Part shown: positions 37,675-47,565 of the stretch, piece by piece
Position numbering within the stretch: position 1 is the first letter of the stretch
How the letters are laid out: every line of letters starts with the position of its first letter
Assembly (NCBI RefSeq): GCF_037076455.1
Contig: NZ_AP028679.1
Location: 139,501-203,500 of the forward strand
Source: Desulfoferula mesophila
Lineage (GTDB): Bacteria > Desulfobacterota > Desulfarculia > Desulfarculales > Desulfarculaceae
Reading direction: 5' to 3'
Length of the DNA stretch: 64,000 nt
Translations under genes and position numbers: made by a program
Notes under the pieces: model-generated
Seen by the model: the letters and a program-made list of their open reading frames with translations, nothing else
Database searches by the model: none
Told to the model about the DNA's origin: nothing

Positions 37675-38105
37675 GCGTATTGCTGGATAATTCCTGGGAG
37701 GGCGGCGAGCTGCCCGCCGGGCTGATTGAGCGGGTACAGCGGGTGCTGGCCCTGGCCGGCCAGCCGCCGGAGGCCGAGCTGTCGCTGGTGATCTGCGGCG
37801 ACGAGGAGATCGCGGCCATCAACCAAGAGTGGCTGAACCGCCAGGGCCCCACCAACGTCATCTCCTTTGCCCAGCACGAGGGCGAGGGCCCGGCGCTCAA
37901 CCCGGAGATTCTGGGCGACGTGGTGGTGAGCGCCGACACCGCCCGCCGCGAGGCCGCCCAGCACGGCCTGGAGCCGGACGAACACTTGATGCGCCTGATA
38001 ATTCACGGCATATTGCATATATTGGGACATGAGCACGAGCAGGGCGGCGAGCCCGCCCGCCTGATGGAAGCCAAGACCGAGGAACTGCTGGCGGCCAGCG
38101 CCTAG
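37671..38105 (+). CDS. ybeY: Endoribonuclease YbeY (rRNA maturation factor)
   Basis: 144 aa, overlapping phoH by 4 bp. Zinc-binding signature [13 protein letters not shown] near residue 111. Strand [20 protein letters not shown] and the TNVISF motif are also present. Single-strand-specific metallo-RNase acting in 16S rRNA 3' maturation and late 70S quality control. Confidence 0.94.
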
Positions 38106-38174
38106 CAGGCGGCTCCGCAGACCGCGCGGCCCCGGCGAGCGGCCGGGCCGGATAGCAAGAAAGGAGGGTCGCCT

Positions 38175-38933
38175 GTGGCCCGTCTTAGCGTAAACGTCGA
38201 TCACGTGGCAACCCTGCGCCAGGCCAGGGGCATAGACGAGCCCGACCCGGTGTGGGCGGCGGTGCTGGCCGAAAAGGCCGGGGCCGACGGCATCATCGTG
38301 CACCTTCGGGAAGACCGCCGGCACATCCAGGACCGCGACCTGTGGGTGCTCAAGCAGGTGGTCAAGGGCCAGCTCAACATGGAGATGGCCGCCACCGAGG
38401 AGATGGTCGGCATCGCCGGGGAGGTGCGCCCGGACATCTGCACCCTGGTGCCCGAAAAGCGCCAGGAGCTGACCACCGAGGGCGGCCTGGAGGTGGCGGG
38501 CAACCTGGAGAAGATGCGCGCGGTGGTGGGCTCGCTGCACGAGGCGGGCATCGCGGTGAGCCTGTTCATCGACCCCACCAGCGAGCAGATCAAGGCGGCC
38601 CACCAGTGCGAGGCCGAGGTGGTGGAGCTGCACACCGGGGCCTATTGCAACGCCCCGGACGAGCCCACCCGCCAAAAGCTCCTGAGCGCCCTGGAAGACT
38701 CGGCCCGCCTGGCCGCCCGCCTGGGGCTCAAGGTGGCCGCCGGCCACGGGCTCAACCTGCGCAACATTCATCCCCTGCTGGCCTTCCCCGACATCGAGGA
38801 ATACTCCATCGGCCACTCCATCATCGCCCGGGCGGTGTTCGTGGGCCTGGAGCAAGCGGTGGGCGAGATGCTGGCCCTGGCCCGCAGCGCGGCCAGCCAC
38901 GCCGCCGCCGAGGCGCCCCAGCGACGGCTGTAG
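38175..38933 (+). CDS. pdxJ: Pyridoxine 5'-phosphate synthase
   Basis: 252 aa, GTG start with AAAGGAGG upstream. TIM barrel with LSVNVDHVATLRQARGIDEP, HLREDRRHIQDRDLW, the conserved Glu in LVPEKRQELTTEGGLEV, HTGAYCNA and GHGLNLRNIHPL. Condenses 3-amino-acetone phosphate with 1-deoxyxylulose 5-phosphate to pyridoxine phosphate. Followed by acpS, the same order as in E. coli and many proteobacteria. Confidence 0.96.
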   Translation: MARLSVNVDHVATLRQARGIDEPDPVWAAVLAEKAGADGIIVHLREDRRHIQDRDLWVLKQVVKGQLNMEMAATEEMVGIAGEVRPDICTLVPEKRQELTTEGGLEVAGNLEKMRAVVGSLHEAGIAVSLFIDPTSEQIKAAHQCEAEVVELHTGAYCNAPDEPTRQKLLSALEDSARLAARLGLKVAAGHGLNLRNIHPLLAFPDIEEYSIGHSIIARAVFVGLEQAVGEMLALARSAASHAAAEAPQRRL

Positions 38934-38954
38934 GTCACGGGCGGAGTGAGCGGC

Positions 38955-39332
38955 ATGATCGTGGGCATCGGCCTGGACCTGGCGGAAGTGGGGCGCATCG
39001 AGGCCTCGCTGGAGCGCTTTGGCCGGCGCTTTCTGGAGCGCTGCTTCACCCCGGAGGAGCGACAGACCTGCCTGGCCCGGCCCCGCCCCGCCTCGGCCCT
39101 GGCCATGCGCTTCGCGGCCAAGGAGGCCTTTTCCAAGGCCGCCGGACTGGGCATGCGCGGCCTGGGATGGCGGGAGATCGAGGTGGTGCACGACCCCAAG
39201 GGCAAGCCCTCCCTCAGGCTGCACGGGCGGGCTCTGGCCTGGATGGAGGCCAACGGGGTGCAGGCCTCCCATATCAGCCTCACCGACGAGGGCGGTTTCG
39301 CCGCGGCGGTGGTGGTATTGGAGAAAGCATGA
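38955..39332 (+). CDS. acpS: Holo-[acyl-carrier-protein] synthase
   Basis: 125 aa from ATG 38955 (GGAG 8 bp upstream; a GTG at 38946 is possible). Mg-binding Asp in MIVGIGLDLAEVGRIEASL and Glu in RFAAKEAFSKAAGLGMRG. Transfers 4'-phosphopantetheine from CoA to apo-ACP. Stop overlaps the start of nnrD (ATGA). Confidence 0.94.
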   Translation: MIVGIGLDLAEVGRIEASLERFGRRFLERCFTPEERQTCLARPRPASALAMRFAAKEAFSKAAGLGMRGLGWREIEVVHDPKGKPSLRLHGRALAWMEANGVQASHISLTDEGGFAAAVVVLEKA

Positions 39333-40912
39333 TTTTGGTTACCGCCGAACAGATGCGTTCTTGCGACCGCCGGACCATCGAGGAGATCGGCCTGCCGGGC
39401 CTGGTGCTCATGGAAAACGCGGCCCAGGGCGCGGTCCGGGTGCTGGTGGACCAGGTGGGCGAGCTGGAAGGGGTTCCGGTGGCGGTGTTGGCCGGCCGGG
39501 GCAACAACGGCGGCGACGGCCTGGCCATGGCCCGCATCCTGGCCAACCAGGGCGCGCTGTGCGACGTGTACCTCCTGGCCGAGACCGGCGCCCTAAAAGG
39601 CGACGCGGCCACCAACCTCCGGGTGGCCCAGGCCTGCGGGGTGCGGGTGGTGGAGGCCCCGGACGAGGCCGGCCTGGAGGCCCTGAGCGGCGAGATCGCC
39701 CGCCACGAGCTGTTCATCGACGCCTTGCTGGGCACCGGCCTGAGCAAGCCGGTGAGCGGGCGCTACCGGGCGGCCATCGAACTCTTGAATCAATTGGAAG
39801 CCCCGGTGCTGGCCGTGGACATCCCCAGCGGCCTGTGCGCCGACACCGGGGCGGTCTTGGGCGCGGCGGTGGTGGCCGATTTCACCGTGACCTTCGGCCT
39901 GGTCAAGCAGGGCCTGATCCTGGACGGGGCGGGGCACAGCGGCGAGCTGTTCTTGGTGGACATCTCCATACCCCCGGCGGTGGAAGACGATCTGGAGGTG
40001 GAGTGCCACCTGCTGGAGGCCGATTTGGCGGCGGCCCTAGTCAATCCCCGCCCGGCCGGGGCCCACAAGGGCTCCTTCGGCCATCTGCTGGTGCTGGGCG
40101 GCAGCCCCGGCAAAAGCGGGGCTCCCTGCCTGGCTGCCATGGGCGGCCTGCGCGCCGGGGCGGGCCTGGTCACCGCCTGCCTGCCCGAGGAATTGAACCT
40201 GGCGGCCGAGATCAAGCTGACCGCGGCCATGACCCGGCCCCTGGCCCAGAGCTCCCAGGGCGGCCTGGCCCTGGAGGTATTGCCCACCGTGCTGGAGCTG
40301 ATGGCCGATTGCCAGGCCCTGGTGCTGGGCCCCGGTCTGGGCCGGGAGGGCGACTGCTTGGAACTGGCCCGGCGGCTGTGGGCCCAGTGCCCCGGCTCGC
40401 TGGTGGTAGACGCCGACGGCCTGTTCGCCCTGGCCGACGGCTGGGGCAAGGTGGCCTGCGGCGCGGCCCAGGCGGTGATAACCCCCCACCCCGGCGAGGC
40501 GGCCCGTTTGCTGGGTCTCACCACCGCCCAGGTGCAGGCCGACCGTTTGGGCGCGGCCCGCGCCCTGGCCTCCGTTGGCGGGGTGGTGGCGGTGCTCAAG
40601 GGGGCCCACACGATAATCGCCGAGCCCGGCGGGGCGGCCTGGATCAACCCCACCGGCGGCCCCTTGCTGGCCAGCGGCGGCAGCGGCGACGTGTTGGCCG
40701 GGGTCATCGGCGGGCTCATGGCCCAGGGCCTGGGCAGCCTGGAGGCGGCCCTGGTGGGCTGCTTTGTCCACGGCCTGGCCGCCGATCTGGCCGCCGAGGA
40801 ATACGGCGAGCGGGGCCTGGCCGCCGAGGAACTGGCCGACTGGCTGCCCCGGGCCTTCGCCGCCCTGGAAGAGGCCGAGGTGGAGTTCTCTGAAGAGGGG
40901 GCCCCTTGCTAG
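39329..40912 (+). CDS. nnrD: Bifunctional NAD(P)H-hydrate epimerase / ADP-dependent dehydratase
   Basis: 527 aa from the ATG overlapping the acpS stop. N-terminal YjeF_N epimerase domain (1-215; LAGRGNNGGDGLAMARILAN, AVDIPSGLCADTGAVLG). C-terminal ribokinase-like dehydratase domain (about 225-520; [67 protein letters not shown]). Repairs hydrated NADH and NADPH. The full fused length matches the E. coli protein. Confidence 0.96.
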   Translation: MILVTAEQMRSCDRRTIEEIGLPGLVLMENAAQGAVRVLVDQVGELEGVPVAVLAGRGNNGGDGLAMARILANQGALCDVYLLAETGALKGDAATNLRVAQACGVRVVEAPDEAGLEALSGEIARHELFIDALLGTGLSKPVSGRYRAAIELLNQLEAPVLAVDIPSGLCADTGAVLGAAVVADFTVTFGLVKQGLILDGAGHSGELFLVDISIPPAVEDDLEVECHLLEADLAAALVNPRPAGAHKGSFGHLLVLGGSPGKSGAPCLAAMGGLRAGAGLVTACLPEELNLAAEIKLTAAMTRPLAQSSQGGLALEVLPTVLELMADCQALVLGPGLGREGDCLELARRLWAQCPGSLVVDADGLFALADGWGKVACGAAQAVITPHPGEAARLLGLTTAQVQADRLGAARALASVGGVVAVLKGAHTIIAEPGGAAWINPTGGPLLASGGSGDVLAGVIGGLMAQGLGSLEAALVGCFVHGLAADLAAEEYGERGLAAEELADWLPRAFAALEEAEVEFSEEGAPC

Positions 40913-40946
40913 GCGGCCAAGCCCATGGTAAATCGGAATCTATAGC

Positions 40947-41429
40947 ATGAGTCCGCGACGCGCCCGCCTGACCAGGCAGTTGCGTGGCCCCGAGGCCACC
41001 CTGGCCTTGGGAGCCGCCCTGGGGCGTCTCTTGGCCCCCGGCGCGGTGGTGCTGTTGACCGGGCGCCTGGGCGCGGGCAAAACGGTCTTGGCCCGGGGCT
41101 TGGCCGCGGGCTTGGGGGTGAGCGCAGACTATGCCATAGTCTCGCCCACCTTCACTTTACTCAACCAGTATCCGGGCCGGGTGGCCTTTTTCCACGCCGA
41201 CCTCTATCGCCTGGCCGGCGGCGAGGCGGCGGACCTGGAGCTTCTGGAAGAGGCCGCGGAAGGGGTGCTGGCCGTGGAGTGGGCCGAGCGGGCCCCGGAG
41301 CTGTGGCCTCCCCAGGCGATAAGCGTGGAGCTGATCGACCAGGGCGAGGGAGCCCGGCGGGCCGAGATTAGCGGACCCGAGGAAATAATCGGCAACCTGG
41401 ATGAAGCGCTGGGGCGCGAGGAAATTTGA
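40947..41429 (+). CDS. tsaE: tRNA threonylcarbamoyladenosine biosynthesis ATPase TsaE
   Basis: 160 aa. Walker A in [20 protein letters not shown], then [13 protein letters not shown] and [31 protein letters not shown]. Forms the t6A-synthesising complex with TsaB and TsaD. tsaD is also in this window (45586) but not adjacent. Usual follow-on of nnrD in proteobacteria. Confidence 0.94.
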   Translation: MSPRRARLTRQLRGPEATLALGAALGRLLAPGAVVLLTGRLGAGKTVLARGLAAGLGVSADYAIVSPTFTLLNQYPGRVAFFHADLYRLAGGEAADLELLEEAAEGVLAVEWAERAPELWPPQAISVELIDQGEGARRAEISGPEEIIGNLDEALGREEI

Positions 41430-41430
41430 G

Positions 41431-42678
41431 ATGGCCCTGATCGTGCAAAAATACGGCGGAACCTCGGTGGGCAGCATTGAGCGCATCAAGAACGTCGTGG
41501 CCAAGGTGAAGGACCGGGCCGAGGCGGGCAACCGGATGGTGGTGGTGCTCTCGGCCATGGCCGGGGTCACCGACAGCCTCATCAAGCTGGCCAAACAGAT
41601 GAGCCCCAACCCGGCCGAGCGCGAGCTGGACGTGTTGATGGCCACCGGCGAGCAGCAGTCCGTGGCCCTGTTCAGCATGGCCGCCGCCGACATGGGCCTG
41701 CCCGCCGCCTCCCTGTTGGGCTTCCAGGCGGCCATCCTCACCGACCGCATGTTCGGCAAGGCCCGCATCACCGACGTGGAGACCGGGCGCATCCAGGAGC
41801 TTCTGGACGAGGGCAAGGTGGTGGTGGTGGCCGGTTTCCAGGGCCTGGACTGGGACAGCGGCGACGTGACCACCCTGGGCCGGGGCGGCTCCGACACCTC
41901 GGCCGTGGCCCTGGCCGCCGCCCTCAAGGCCGACGTCTGCGAGATCTTCACCGACGTGGAAGGTGTCTACACCACCGATCCCAACATGGTGCCCAGCGCC
42001 CGCAAGCTATCGGTCATCTCCTACGAGGAGATGCTGGAGATGGCCTCGCTGGGGGCCAAGGTTCTGGACATCCGCTCCGTGGAGTTCGCGGCCAAATTCG
42101 GCGTCAAGATTCACGTACGTTCCACCTTTACCGACCGGGAGGGCACCATGGTGGTTCCCGAAGACCAGATCACCGAAAAGCTGATTATCTCCGGCGTGGC
42201 CTACAACAAGAACGAGGCCAAGCTCACCGTCAAGGATGTTCCCGACCATCCGGGCATCGCCAGCCGGATTTTCACTCCCATAAGCCAGGCCGGCATCGTG
42301 GTGGACGTGATCATTCAAAACACCAGCGACGAAGGCAAGACCGACCTCACCTTCACCGTGCCCAAGACCGACTATGACAAGGCCAGGGGCATCCTGAGTC
42401 AGACCGCCCAGGAGATCGGCGCGGGCCAGGTGACCGGCAACACCGCCATCGCCAAGGTTAGCATCATCGGCATCGGCATGCGCAACCATTCCGGGGTGGC
42501 CACCAAGATGTTCACCACCCTGGCCAACGAGGGCATCAACATCATCACCATCAACACCAGCGAAATAAAGATCTCCTGCGTCATCGAGGAGAAATACACC
42601 GAGTTGGCGGTACGCGCCCTGCACGACGCCTTCGGTCTGGCCGAAGAGGCCGCGCCGGTGGCCGAGGATTTGGTATAA
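41431..42678 (+). CDS. lysC: Aspartate kinase
   Basis: 415 aa from ATG 41431, immediately after the tsaE stop. Kinase signature [38 protein letters not shown] and [14 protein letters not shown]. Two C-terminal ACT domains (about 265-410; [40 protein letters not shown]) imply feedback control by lysine and/or threonine. Monofunctional alpha-type length. Starts the pathway to Lys, Thr and Met. Confidence 0.97.
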   Translation: MALIVQKYGGTSVGSIERIKNVVAKVKDRAEAGNRMVVVLSAMAGVTDSLIKLAKQMSPNPAERELDVLMATGEQQSVALFSMAAADMGLPAASLLGFQAAILTDRMFGKARITDVETGRIQELLDEGKVVVVAGFQGLDWDSGDVTTLGRGGSDTSAVALAAALKADVCEIFTDVEGVYTTDPNMVPSARKLSVISYEEMLEMASLGAKVLDIRSVEFAAKFGVKIHVRSTFTDREGTMVVPEDQITEKLIISGVAYNKNEAKLTVKDVPDHPGIASRIFTPISQAGIVVDVIIQNTSDEGKTDLTFTVPKTDYDKARGILSQTAQEIGAGQVTGNTAIAKVSIIGIGMRNHSGVATKMFTTLANEGINIITINTSEIKISCVIEEKYTELAVRALHDAFGLAEEAAPVAEDLV

Positions 42679-42681
42679 GTC

Positions 42682-44271
42682 ATGCCTAGCGACAAATTGG
42701 CCGTCGAGCTTTACGACACCACCCTGCGCGACGGCACCCAAGCCGAAGGATTCATCCTTTCCCCCGAGGACAAGCTCAAGGTGGCCCGTTTTCTGGACCG
42801 CCTGGGCGTGGCCTACATCGAGGGCGGCTGGCCCGGCTCCAACCCCCGCGACCAGGAGTTTTTCTCCCGGGCCGGCGAACTGGCGCTCAAAAATTCCCAG
42901 CTGGTGGCCTTTGGCAGCACCCACCATGCCTCGCGCACCCCGGAAAACGATCCCAACCTGGCCGCGCTCATCGCCGCGCCGGTTGATATCTGCGCCCTGG
43001 TGGGCAAGAGCTGGGGCCGCCACGTGAGTGCCCAGCTCAAGATTCCCTTGGAGCAAAACCTGGAGATCGCCCGCAACAGCGTGGCCCATATGAGAGCCAA
43101 CGGCCGCCGGGTGTTCTTTGACGCCGAGCACTTTTTCGACGGCTTGGCCGAAGATCCCGACTACACCATGGCGGTGCTCGGGGCCGCGGTGGAGGGCGGG
43201 GCCGAGGCCCTGGTACTCTGCGACACCAACGGCGGCTCCTTGCCCGCCTGGATCACCGAGGGCGTGGCCAAGGTGAAGGCCGCCTTCCCCGAGGTGACCA
43301 TCGGCATCCATTGCCACAACGACGGCGATTTGGCCACGGCCAACACCCTGGCCGCCGTGGCCGCCGGGGCCCGCCAGGTGCAGGGCACCACCGGGGGCAT
43401 GGGCGAGCGCTGCGGCAACGCCGACCTCACCGCCATCGCCCCGGCCCTGGAGCTCAAGATGGGCTACGCCTGCCTGCCCCCGGACCACCTGCGGCGGCTC
43501 ACCGAGACCGCCCGCTACATCCGCGAGCAGGCCAACCAGCCCCCCCTGTCCTTCGCCCCCTACGTGGGCATCAGCGCCTTCAGCCACAAGGGCGGCCTGC
43601 ACATCAGCGCGGTGGAAAAAGACCCCAGCCTCTACGAGCACGTGAACCCCGAGGCGGTGGGCAACGCCCGGCGCTATCTGCTCTCCGACCTGGCCGGGCG
43701 CGCCGCCCTGCTCAAGAAGATGGCCGACTGGGGCTACGAGCTGGCCCCGGACGATCCCCGGCTCAAGGAGCTGTTGGACGAGCTCAAGGAGCGCGAGAAC
43801 GAGGGCTTCGCTTACGAGGCCGCCGAGGCCTCCCTGGAGCTTTTGGTCAACCGCCGCCTGAGCGGGCGGCCCAGCCGCTTCTTCGATCTGCTGGGTTTCC
43901 GCGTGGCCGACTACAAGCAGGCCGAGCACACCCCGCCCCAGGCCGAGGCCACGGTGCGGGTTAGGGTGGAGGGCGTGGAAGAGCACACCGCCGCCCTGGG
44001 CGACGGCCCGGTCAACGCCCTGGACCGCGCCATCCGCAAGGCCCTGTGCCGCTTCTACCCCACGCTAAACACCGTGCGCCTGGAAGACTACAAGGTCCGG
44101 GTGCTGGCCGGCAGCGCGGGCACCGAGGCCCGGGTGCGGGTGCTGGTGGAGTCCGGCGACGGCGAAAACCGCTGGGGCACCGTGGGCGTGAGCTTCGACG
44201 TGCTGGAGGCCTCCTGGCAGGCCTTGGGCGACGGCATCCGCTATAAGCTCTTCAAGATGATGCAAGGCTAG
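42682..44271 (+). CDS. cimA: (R)-citramalate synthase
   Basis: 529 aa, 3 bp after lysC. DRE-TIM fold: LYDTTLRDGTQAEGFILSPE, GGWPGSNPRDQEFF, metal-binding HxH in IGIHCHNDGDLATANTLAAV, TTGGMGERCGNADL. A C-terminal LeuA-dimer regulatory domain (about 410-525) follows. The GWPGSNPRD and SFAPYVGISAFSHKGGLHIS motifs fit the Geobacter-type CimA, which makes citramalate from pyruvate and acetyl-CoA for isoleucine, rather than 2-isopropylmalate synthase. Paired with lysC it suggests branched-chain and aspartate-family synthesis under joint control. Confidence 0.93.
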   Translation: MPSDKLAVELYDTTLRDGTQAEGFILSPEDKLKVARFLDRLGVAYIEGGWPGSNPRDQEFFSRAGELALKNSQLVAFGSTHHASRTPENDPNLAALIAAPVDICALVGKSWGRHVSAQLKIPLEQNLEIARNSVAHMRANGRRVFFDAEHFFDGLAEDPDYTMAVLGAAVEGGAEALVLCDTNGGSLPAWITEGVAKVKAAFPEVTIGIHCHNDGDLATANTLAAVAAGARQVQGTTGGMGERCGNADLTAIAPALELKMGYACLPPDHLRRLTETARYIREQANQPPLSFAPYVGISAFSHKGGLHISAVEKDPSLYEHVNPEAVGNARRYLLSDLAGRAALLKKMADWGYELAPDDPRLKELLDELKERENEGFAYEAAEASLELLVNRRLSGRPSRFFDLLGFRVADYKQAEHTPPQAEATVRVRVEGVEEHTAALGDGPVNALDRAIRKALCRFYPTLNTVRLEDYKVRVLAGSAGTEARVRVLVESGDGENRWGTVGVSFDVLEASWQALGDGIRYKLFKMMQG

Positions 44272-44273
44272 GC

Positions 44274-44396
44274 GCGGCTTCGCCAGGAAGCGCCAGGCTG
44301 CGTTGCAGGCGGCGCTCGCCTCCTCGGCGTATTGATATATACGCCTGCGGGTCTCGCTGGCCCGGCGCCTTGCCTGGCCCTCCCTGGCTGTGCCGC
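44274..44396. repeat. Dispersed 120-bp hairpin repeat, copy 5
   Basis: gcggcttcgccaggaagcgc ... ctggctgtgccgc; imperfect inverted ends and the central cctcggcgta / tacgcctgcg dyad split by ttgatata. Directly after the cimA stop. Confidence 0.88.
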
Positions 44397-44404
44397 CAGA
44401 TTAA

Positions 44405-44448
44405 AAGCGATAGCGTAGGTTGGGTTGAGCGCAGCGAAGCCCAACAAT
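44405..44448 (+). repeat. Short REP-like repeat, copy 3
   Basis: gcgatagcgtaggttgggtt ... gcgaagcccaacaat; inverted ends gttgggt/cccaac. As at 9670-9722, it follows directly on a 120-bp repeat. Confidence 0.75.
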
Positions 44449-44594
44449 ACCTCTGAGCAACGGGGGCGGGGCTAGACCCCGCTCCCCCCGTCCCGTCTTT
44501 CCCCCGCCCCGCCTCGGCCAACACGACGGTTTTGTGATAAATTAAGCGAAAATAAACCACCGCCGCCCACGGGCGGGGACAAGGAGGAGGGGTC

Positions 44595-45617
44595 ATGAAT
44601 CCCAGCGGCACCGGCATCACCATCACCAACCACATCCTGGAACAGCAGTACGCCAGCGCGGGAGCCACCGGGGCCTTCACCCACCTGCTCAACGAAATCG
44701 TCATGGCCGCCAAAATCATCAACAGCGAGACCACCAAGGCGGGCCTGGTGGACATCCTGGGCAGCACCGGGCGACGCAACGTGCAGGGCGAAACGGTGAA
44801 AAAGCTCGACGAGTTCGCCCACGGCCTCATGGTGGACCGTCTGTACCGCAGCGGCCACGTGGCCATGCTGGCCAGCGAAGAGGACGCCGATCCCATCGAT
44901 CCTCCCCGCGACACCAAGGTCGGCGAATACATCGTGATGTTCGACCCCCTGGACGGCAGCTCCAACATCGACGCCAACGTGTCCATCGGCACCATCTTCT
45001 CCATCCTCAAGCGGGTGAGCACCGGCCCCGAGTGCACCATGGCCGATTTCCTGCAACCGGGCTTCAAGCAGGTGGCCGCGGGTTACGTGCTCTACGGCTC
45101 CTCCACCATGCTGGTCTACTCCACCGGCAACGGGGTGTCGGGCTTCACCCTGGACCCCTCGGTGGGCGAGTTCCTCCTGAGCCACCCCAATATCACCGTG
45201 CCCCAGCGGGGCAAGATCGTCTCGGCCAACATGGGCTATTGGGACTATTGGGACGACAACCTCAAGAACTACCTGCGCTACCTACGCGCCAAGACCGACA
45301 CCAAGCCGGTGTACTCCCTGCGCTACATCGGCTCCATGGTGGCCGACATCCACCGCACCCTGCTCTACGGGGGCATCTTCCTCTACCCCAACGACACCAA
45401 GGACCCCAAGAAGCCCTGGGGCAAGCTGCGCCTACTCTACGAGTGCAACCCCATGGGCTATCTGATCGAGCAGGCCGGGGGCCTGGCCGACACCGGCAAA
45501 GGCCGGGTGTTGGAGGTGGAGCCCACCGAACTGCACCAGCGGGTGCCCTTCATCGCCGGCAGCCGCGAGGACGTCGAGGAAGCGATTGCCTTCATCAGTG
45601 GCCAACGCTGCGAATAA
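44595..45617 (+). CDS. fbp: Fructose-1,6-bisphosphatase class I
   Basis: 340 aa, AAGGAGGAGG before the ATG. Metal site in IVMFDPLDGSSNIDANVSIG, E-E pair in MLASEEDADPI, substrate segment YIGSMVADIHRTLLYGGIFL and the C-terminal KLRLLYECNPMGYLIEQAGG. Gluconeogenic enzyme expected in a sulfate reducer growing on acids or by CO2 fixation. The regulatory AMP site was not assessed. Confidence 0.97.
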   Translation: MNPSGTGITITNHILEQQYASAGATGAFTHLLNEIVMAAKIINSETTKAGLVDILGSTGRRNVQGETVKKLDEFAHGLMVDRLYRSGHVAMLASEEDADPIDPPRDTKVGEYIVMFDPLDGSSNIDANVSIGTIFSILKRVSTGPECTMADFLQPGFKQVAAGYVLYGSSTMLVYSTGNGVSGFTLDPSVGEFLLSHPNITVPQRGKIVSANMGYWDYWDDNLKNYLRYLRAKTDTKPVYSLRYIGSMVADIHRTLLYGGIFLYPNDTKDPKKPWGKLRLLYECNPMGYLIEQAGGLADTGKGRVLEVEPTELHQRVPFIAGSREDVEEAIAFISGQRCE

Positions 45618-46656
45618 TACCGATCCGGGCCGCCTGGTCCTGGGCATCGAAAGCTCCTGCGACGAGTCCGCCGCCGCCGTGGTGGCCGATGGCCGCCGGG
45701 TGCTCTCCTCGGTGATCGCCAGCCAGATCAAGGACCACGCCCCCTTTGGCGGGGTGGTGCCCGAGCTGGCCAGCCGCCGCCACCTGGAGAACCTGGCCCC
45801 CACGGTCATGGCCGCCCTGAGCGAGGCGGGGGTCACCCTGGACGACATCACCGGGGTGGCGGTCACCCAGGGGCCGGGGCTCATCGGGGCTCTTTTGATC
45901 GGCCTGAACCTGGCCAAGGCCCTGGCCTGGTCCCGGGAGCTGCCCCTGGTGGGGGTCAGCCATCTGGAGGGCCACCTGGCCGCCCTGAGCCTGGCCCAAG
46001 AGCCGCCGCCCTATCCCTTCATGGCCCTGTTGGTCAGCGGAGGGCACACCTCCATCTTCCTGGTGCGCGCTCCGGGAGAGCAACAGGAGTTGGGCTCCAC
46101 CGTGGACGACGCGGCGGGCGAGGCCTTTGACAAGGTGGCCAAGCTCTACGGCCTGGGCTATCCCGGCGGGATCATCATCGACCGCATGGCCGCGGCGGGC
46201 GATCCCTCGGTTATCCAGCTGCCCCGCCCCCGTATGCACGACGGCACCCTGGACTTCAGCTTCTCGGGCCTCAAGAGCGCGGTGGTGCGCTTCCGCGAGG
46301 CCAACCAGGGCGAGGACTACCGCATGGAAGACCTCTGCGCCGGGTTCCAGGAAGCGGTGGTGGAGGTGCTGGTCAAAAAAACCCTGGCCGCCGCCCAGGA
46401 GCGCGGGGTGGGCCACCTGGCCCTGGCCGGGGGGGTGGCGGCCAACCAGCGGCTGCGCGCGGCCATGGCCGAGGCCGCGGCCCGGGAGGGCCTGGGCGTG
46501 ACCCTGCCGCCCCTGGCCCTGTGCACCGACAACGCGGCCATGATCGCCGCCGCCGGTTGCCACCATCTGCGCGCCGGCCGCCGCATGCCCCTGGAGGCCG
46601 ACGCCATCAGCCGCCTGCCCAAGGGCGGGGCCCTGCCCGCCGAGGCCCTGGCATGA
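45586..46656 (+). CDS. tsaD: tRNA threonylcarbamoyltransferase TsaD
   Basis: 356 aa if started at TTG 45586, which has GAGG 6 bp upstream and overlaps the end of fbp; GTG 45598 is the alternative. ASKHA fold: LVLGIESSCDESAAAVVADG, Fe-binding HLEGHLAAL, LLVSGGHTSIFLV, AVTQGPGLIGALLIGL, DNAAMIAAAG. Transfers threonylcarbamoyl to A37 of ANN-reading tRNAs with TsaB/E. Essential. Confidence 0.95.
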   Translation: MPSSVANAANNTDPGRLVLGIESSCDESAAAVVADGRRVLSSVIASQIKDHAPFGGVVPELASRRHLENLAPTVMAALSEAGVTLDDITGVAVTQGPGLIGALLIGLNLAKALAWSRELPLVGVSHLEGHLAALSLAQEPPPYPFMALLVSGGHTSIFLVRAPGEQQELGSTVDDAAGEAFDKVAKLYGLGYPGGIIIDRMAAAGDPSVIQLPRPRMHDGTLDFSFSGLKSAVVRFREANQGEDYRMEDLCAGFQEAVVEVLVKKTLAAAQERGVGHLALAGGVAANQRLRAAMAEAAAREGLGVTLPPLALCTDNAAMIAAAGCHHLRAGRRMPLEADAISRLPKGGALPAEALA

Positions 46657-47501
46657 CCCACCCGGCTGCCCTGCTCAAGGCCCACGGCCTGCGCGCGGGC
46701 AAGAAGCGGGGCCAGAACTATCTGATCCAACCGGCCACCGCCGGGGCCATCGCCGCCAGCGCGGGGGCCGGACCCGGCGACTCGGTGGTGGAGATCGGGG
46801 CGGGCCTGGGGGCCCTTACCCTGCCGCTGGCCCAAAGCGCCGCCAAGGTCTGGGCCGTGGAGGTGGACCGGGGCATCCACGCCGCCCTGCTGGAGGTGTT
46901 GGCCGAGGCCGGGGCGGACAACGTGGAGCCGCTTTTGGCCGACGCCCTGAACCTGGACTGGCCCGACTTGGCCGCCCGGGCCGGCGGGCCGGTGGTGGTG
47001 GCGGGCAACCTGCCCTACGCCATCAGCAGCCCCCTGCTGTTCACTCTGCTGGACAACCTGGCCTGCTGGAAGCGGGCCACCCTGATGGTGCAAAAGGAGC
47101 TGGCCGAGCGCCTGCTGAGCGCGCCGGGGGTCAAGGACTGGGGCCGCATGTCGGTCTTGGTGCAGACCTGGTGCGCGGTGCGCCGGGGCATGGAGGTGGG
47201 GCCGGGGCAGTTTTTCCCCCGCCCGGCCGTGGCCAGCCAAGTGGTGCACCTGGAGCCTCTGGAGCGCCCCGCCGCCGATCTGGACAGCCCCCAGGCGCGG
47301 GAGAACTACGCCAAGGTGGTCAAGGCCGCCTTCAGCCAGCGCCGCAAGATGATGGGCAACAGCCTGGCCGGGGGCCTGCGTCGGGAGCGCGGGCCGGTGG
47401 TCGAGGCCCTGGAGCGGGCCGGGGTGGAGCCCACCCGCCGGGCCGAGACCCTGTCCGTCGCCGAGTTCGCCGCCGTGACCAAGGAGTTGGAGCCGCTGTA
47501 G
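46653..47501 (+). CDS. rsmA: 16S rRNA dimethyladenosine transferase
   Basis: 282 aa from the ATG overlapping the tsaD stop. GQNYLIQPATAGAIAASAGA, SAM motif VVEIGAGLGALTLPLA, catalytic NLPYAISSPLLFTLL, and FFPRPAVASQVVHLEPLE. Dimethylates A1518/A1519 of 16S rRNA. The usual KKSLGQNFL start reads KKRGQNYLI here. Confidence 0.94.
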   Translation: MTHPAALLKAHGLRAGKKRGQNYLIQPATAGAIAASAGAGPGDSVVEIGAGLGALTLPLAQSAAKVWAVEVDRGIHAALLEVLAEAGADNVEPLLADALNLDWPDLAARAGGPVVVAGNLPYAISSPLLFTLLDNLACWKRATLMVQKELAERLLSAPGVKDWGRMSVLVQTWCAVRRGMEVGPGQFFPRPAVASQVVHLEPLERPAADLDSPQARENYAKVVKAAFSQRRKMMGNSLAGGLRRERGPVVEALERAGVEPTRRAETLSVAEFAAVTKELEPL

Positions 47502-47539
47502 GCTTGCGCTATCCAGCTCGAAACTTGGGCGTTGCGAAA

Positions 47540-47559
47540 TTATATCAATAATGATATAA
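47540..47559. promoter_or_regulatory. Candidate operator of the toxin-antitoxin pair
   Basis: Perfect 8-bp inverted repeat TTATATCA / TGATATAA around a 4-base centre, 6 bp before the toxin ATG; AT-rich in a GC-rich context. Expected for autoregulation by the HTH antitoxin. Confidence 0.6.
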
Positions 47560-47565
47560 ATCATC

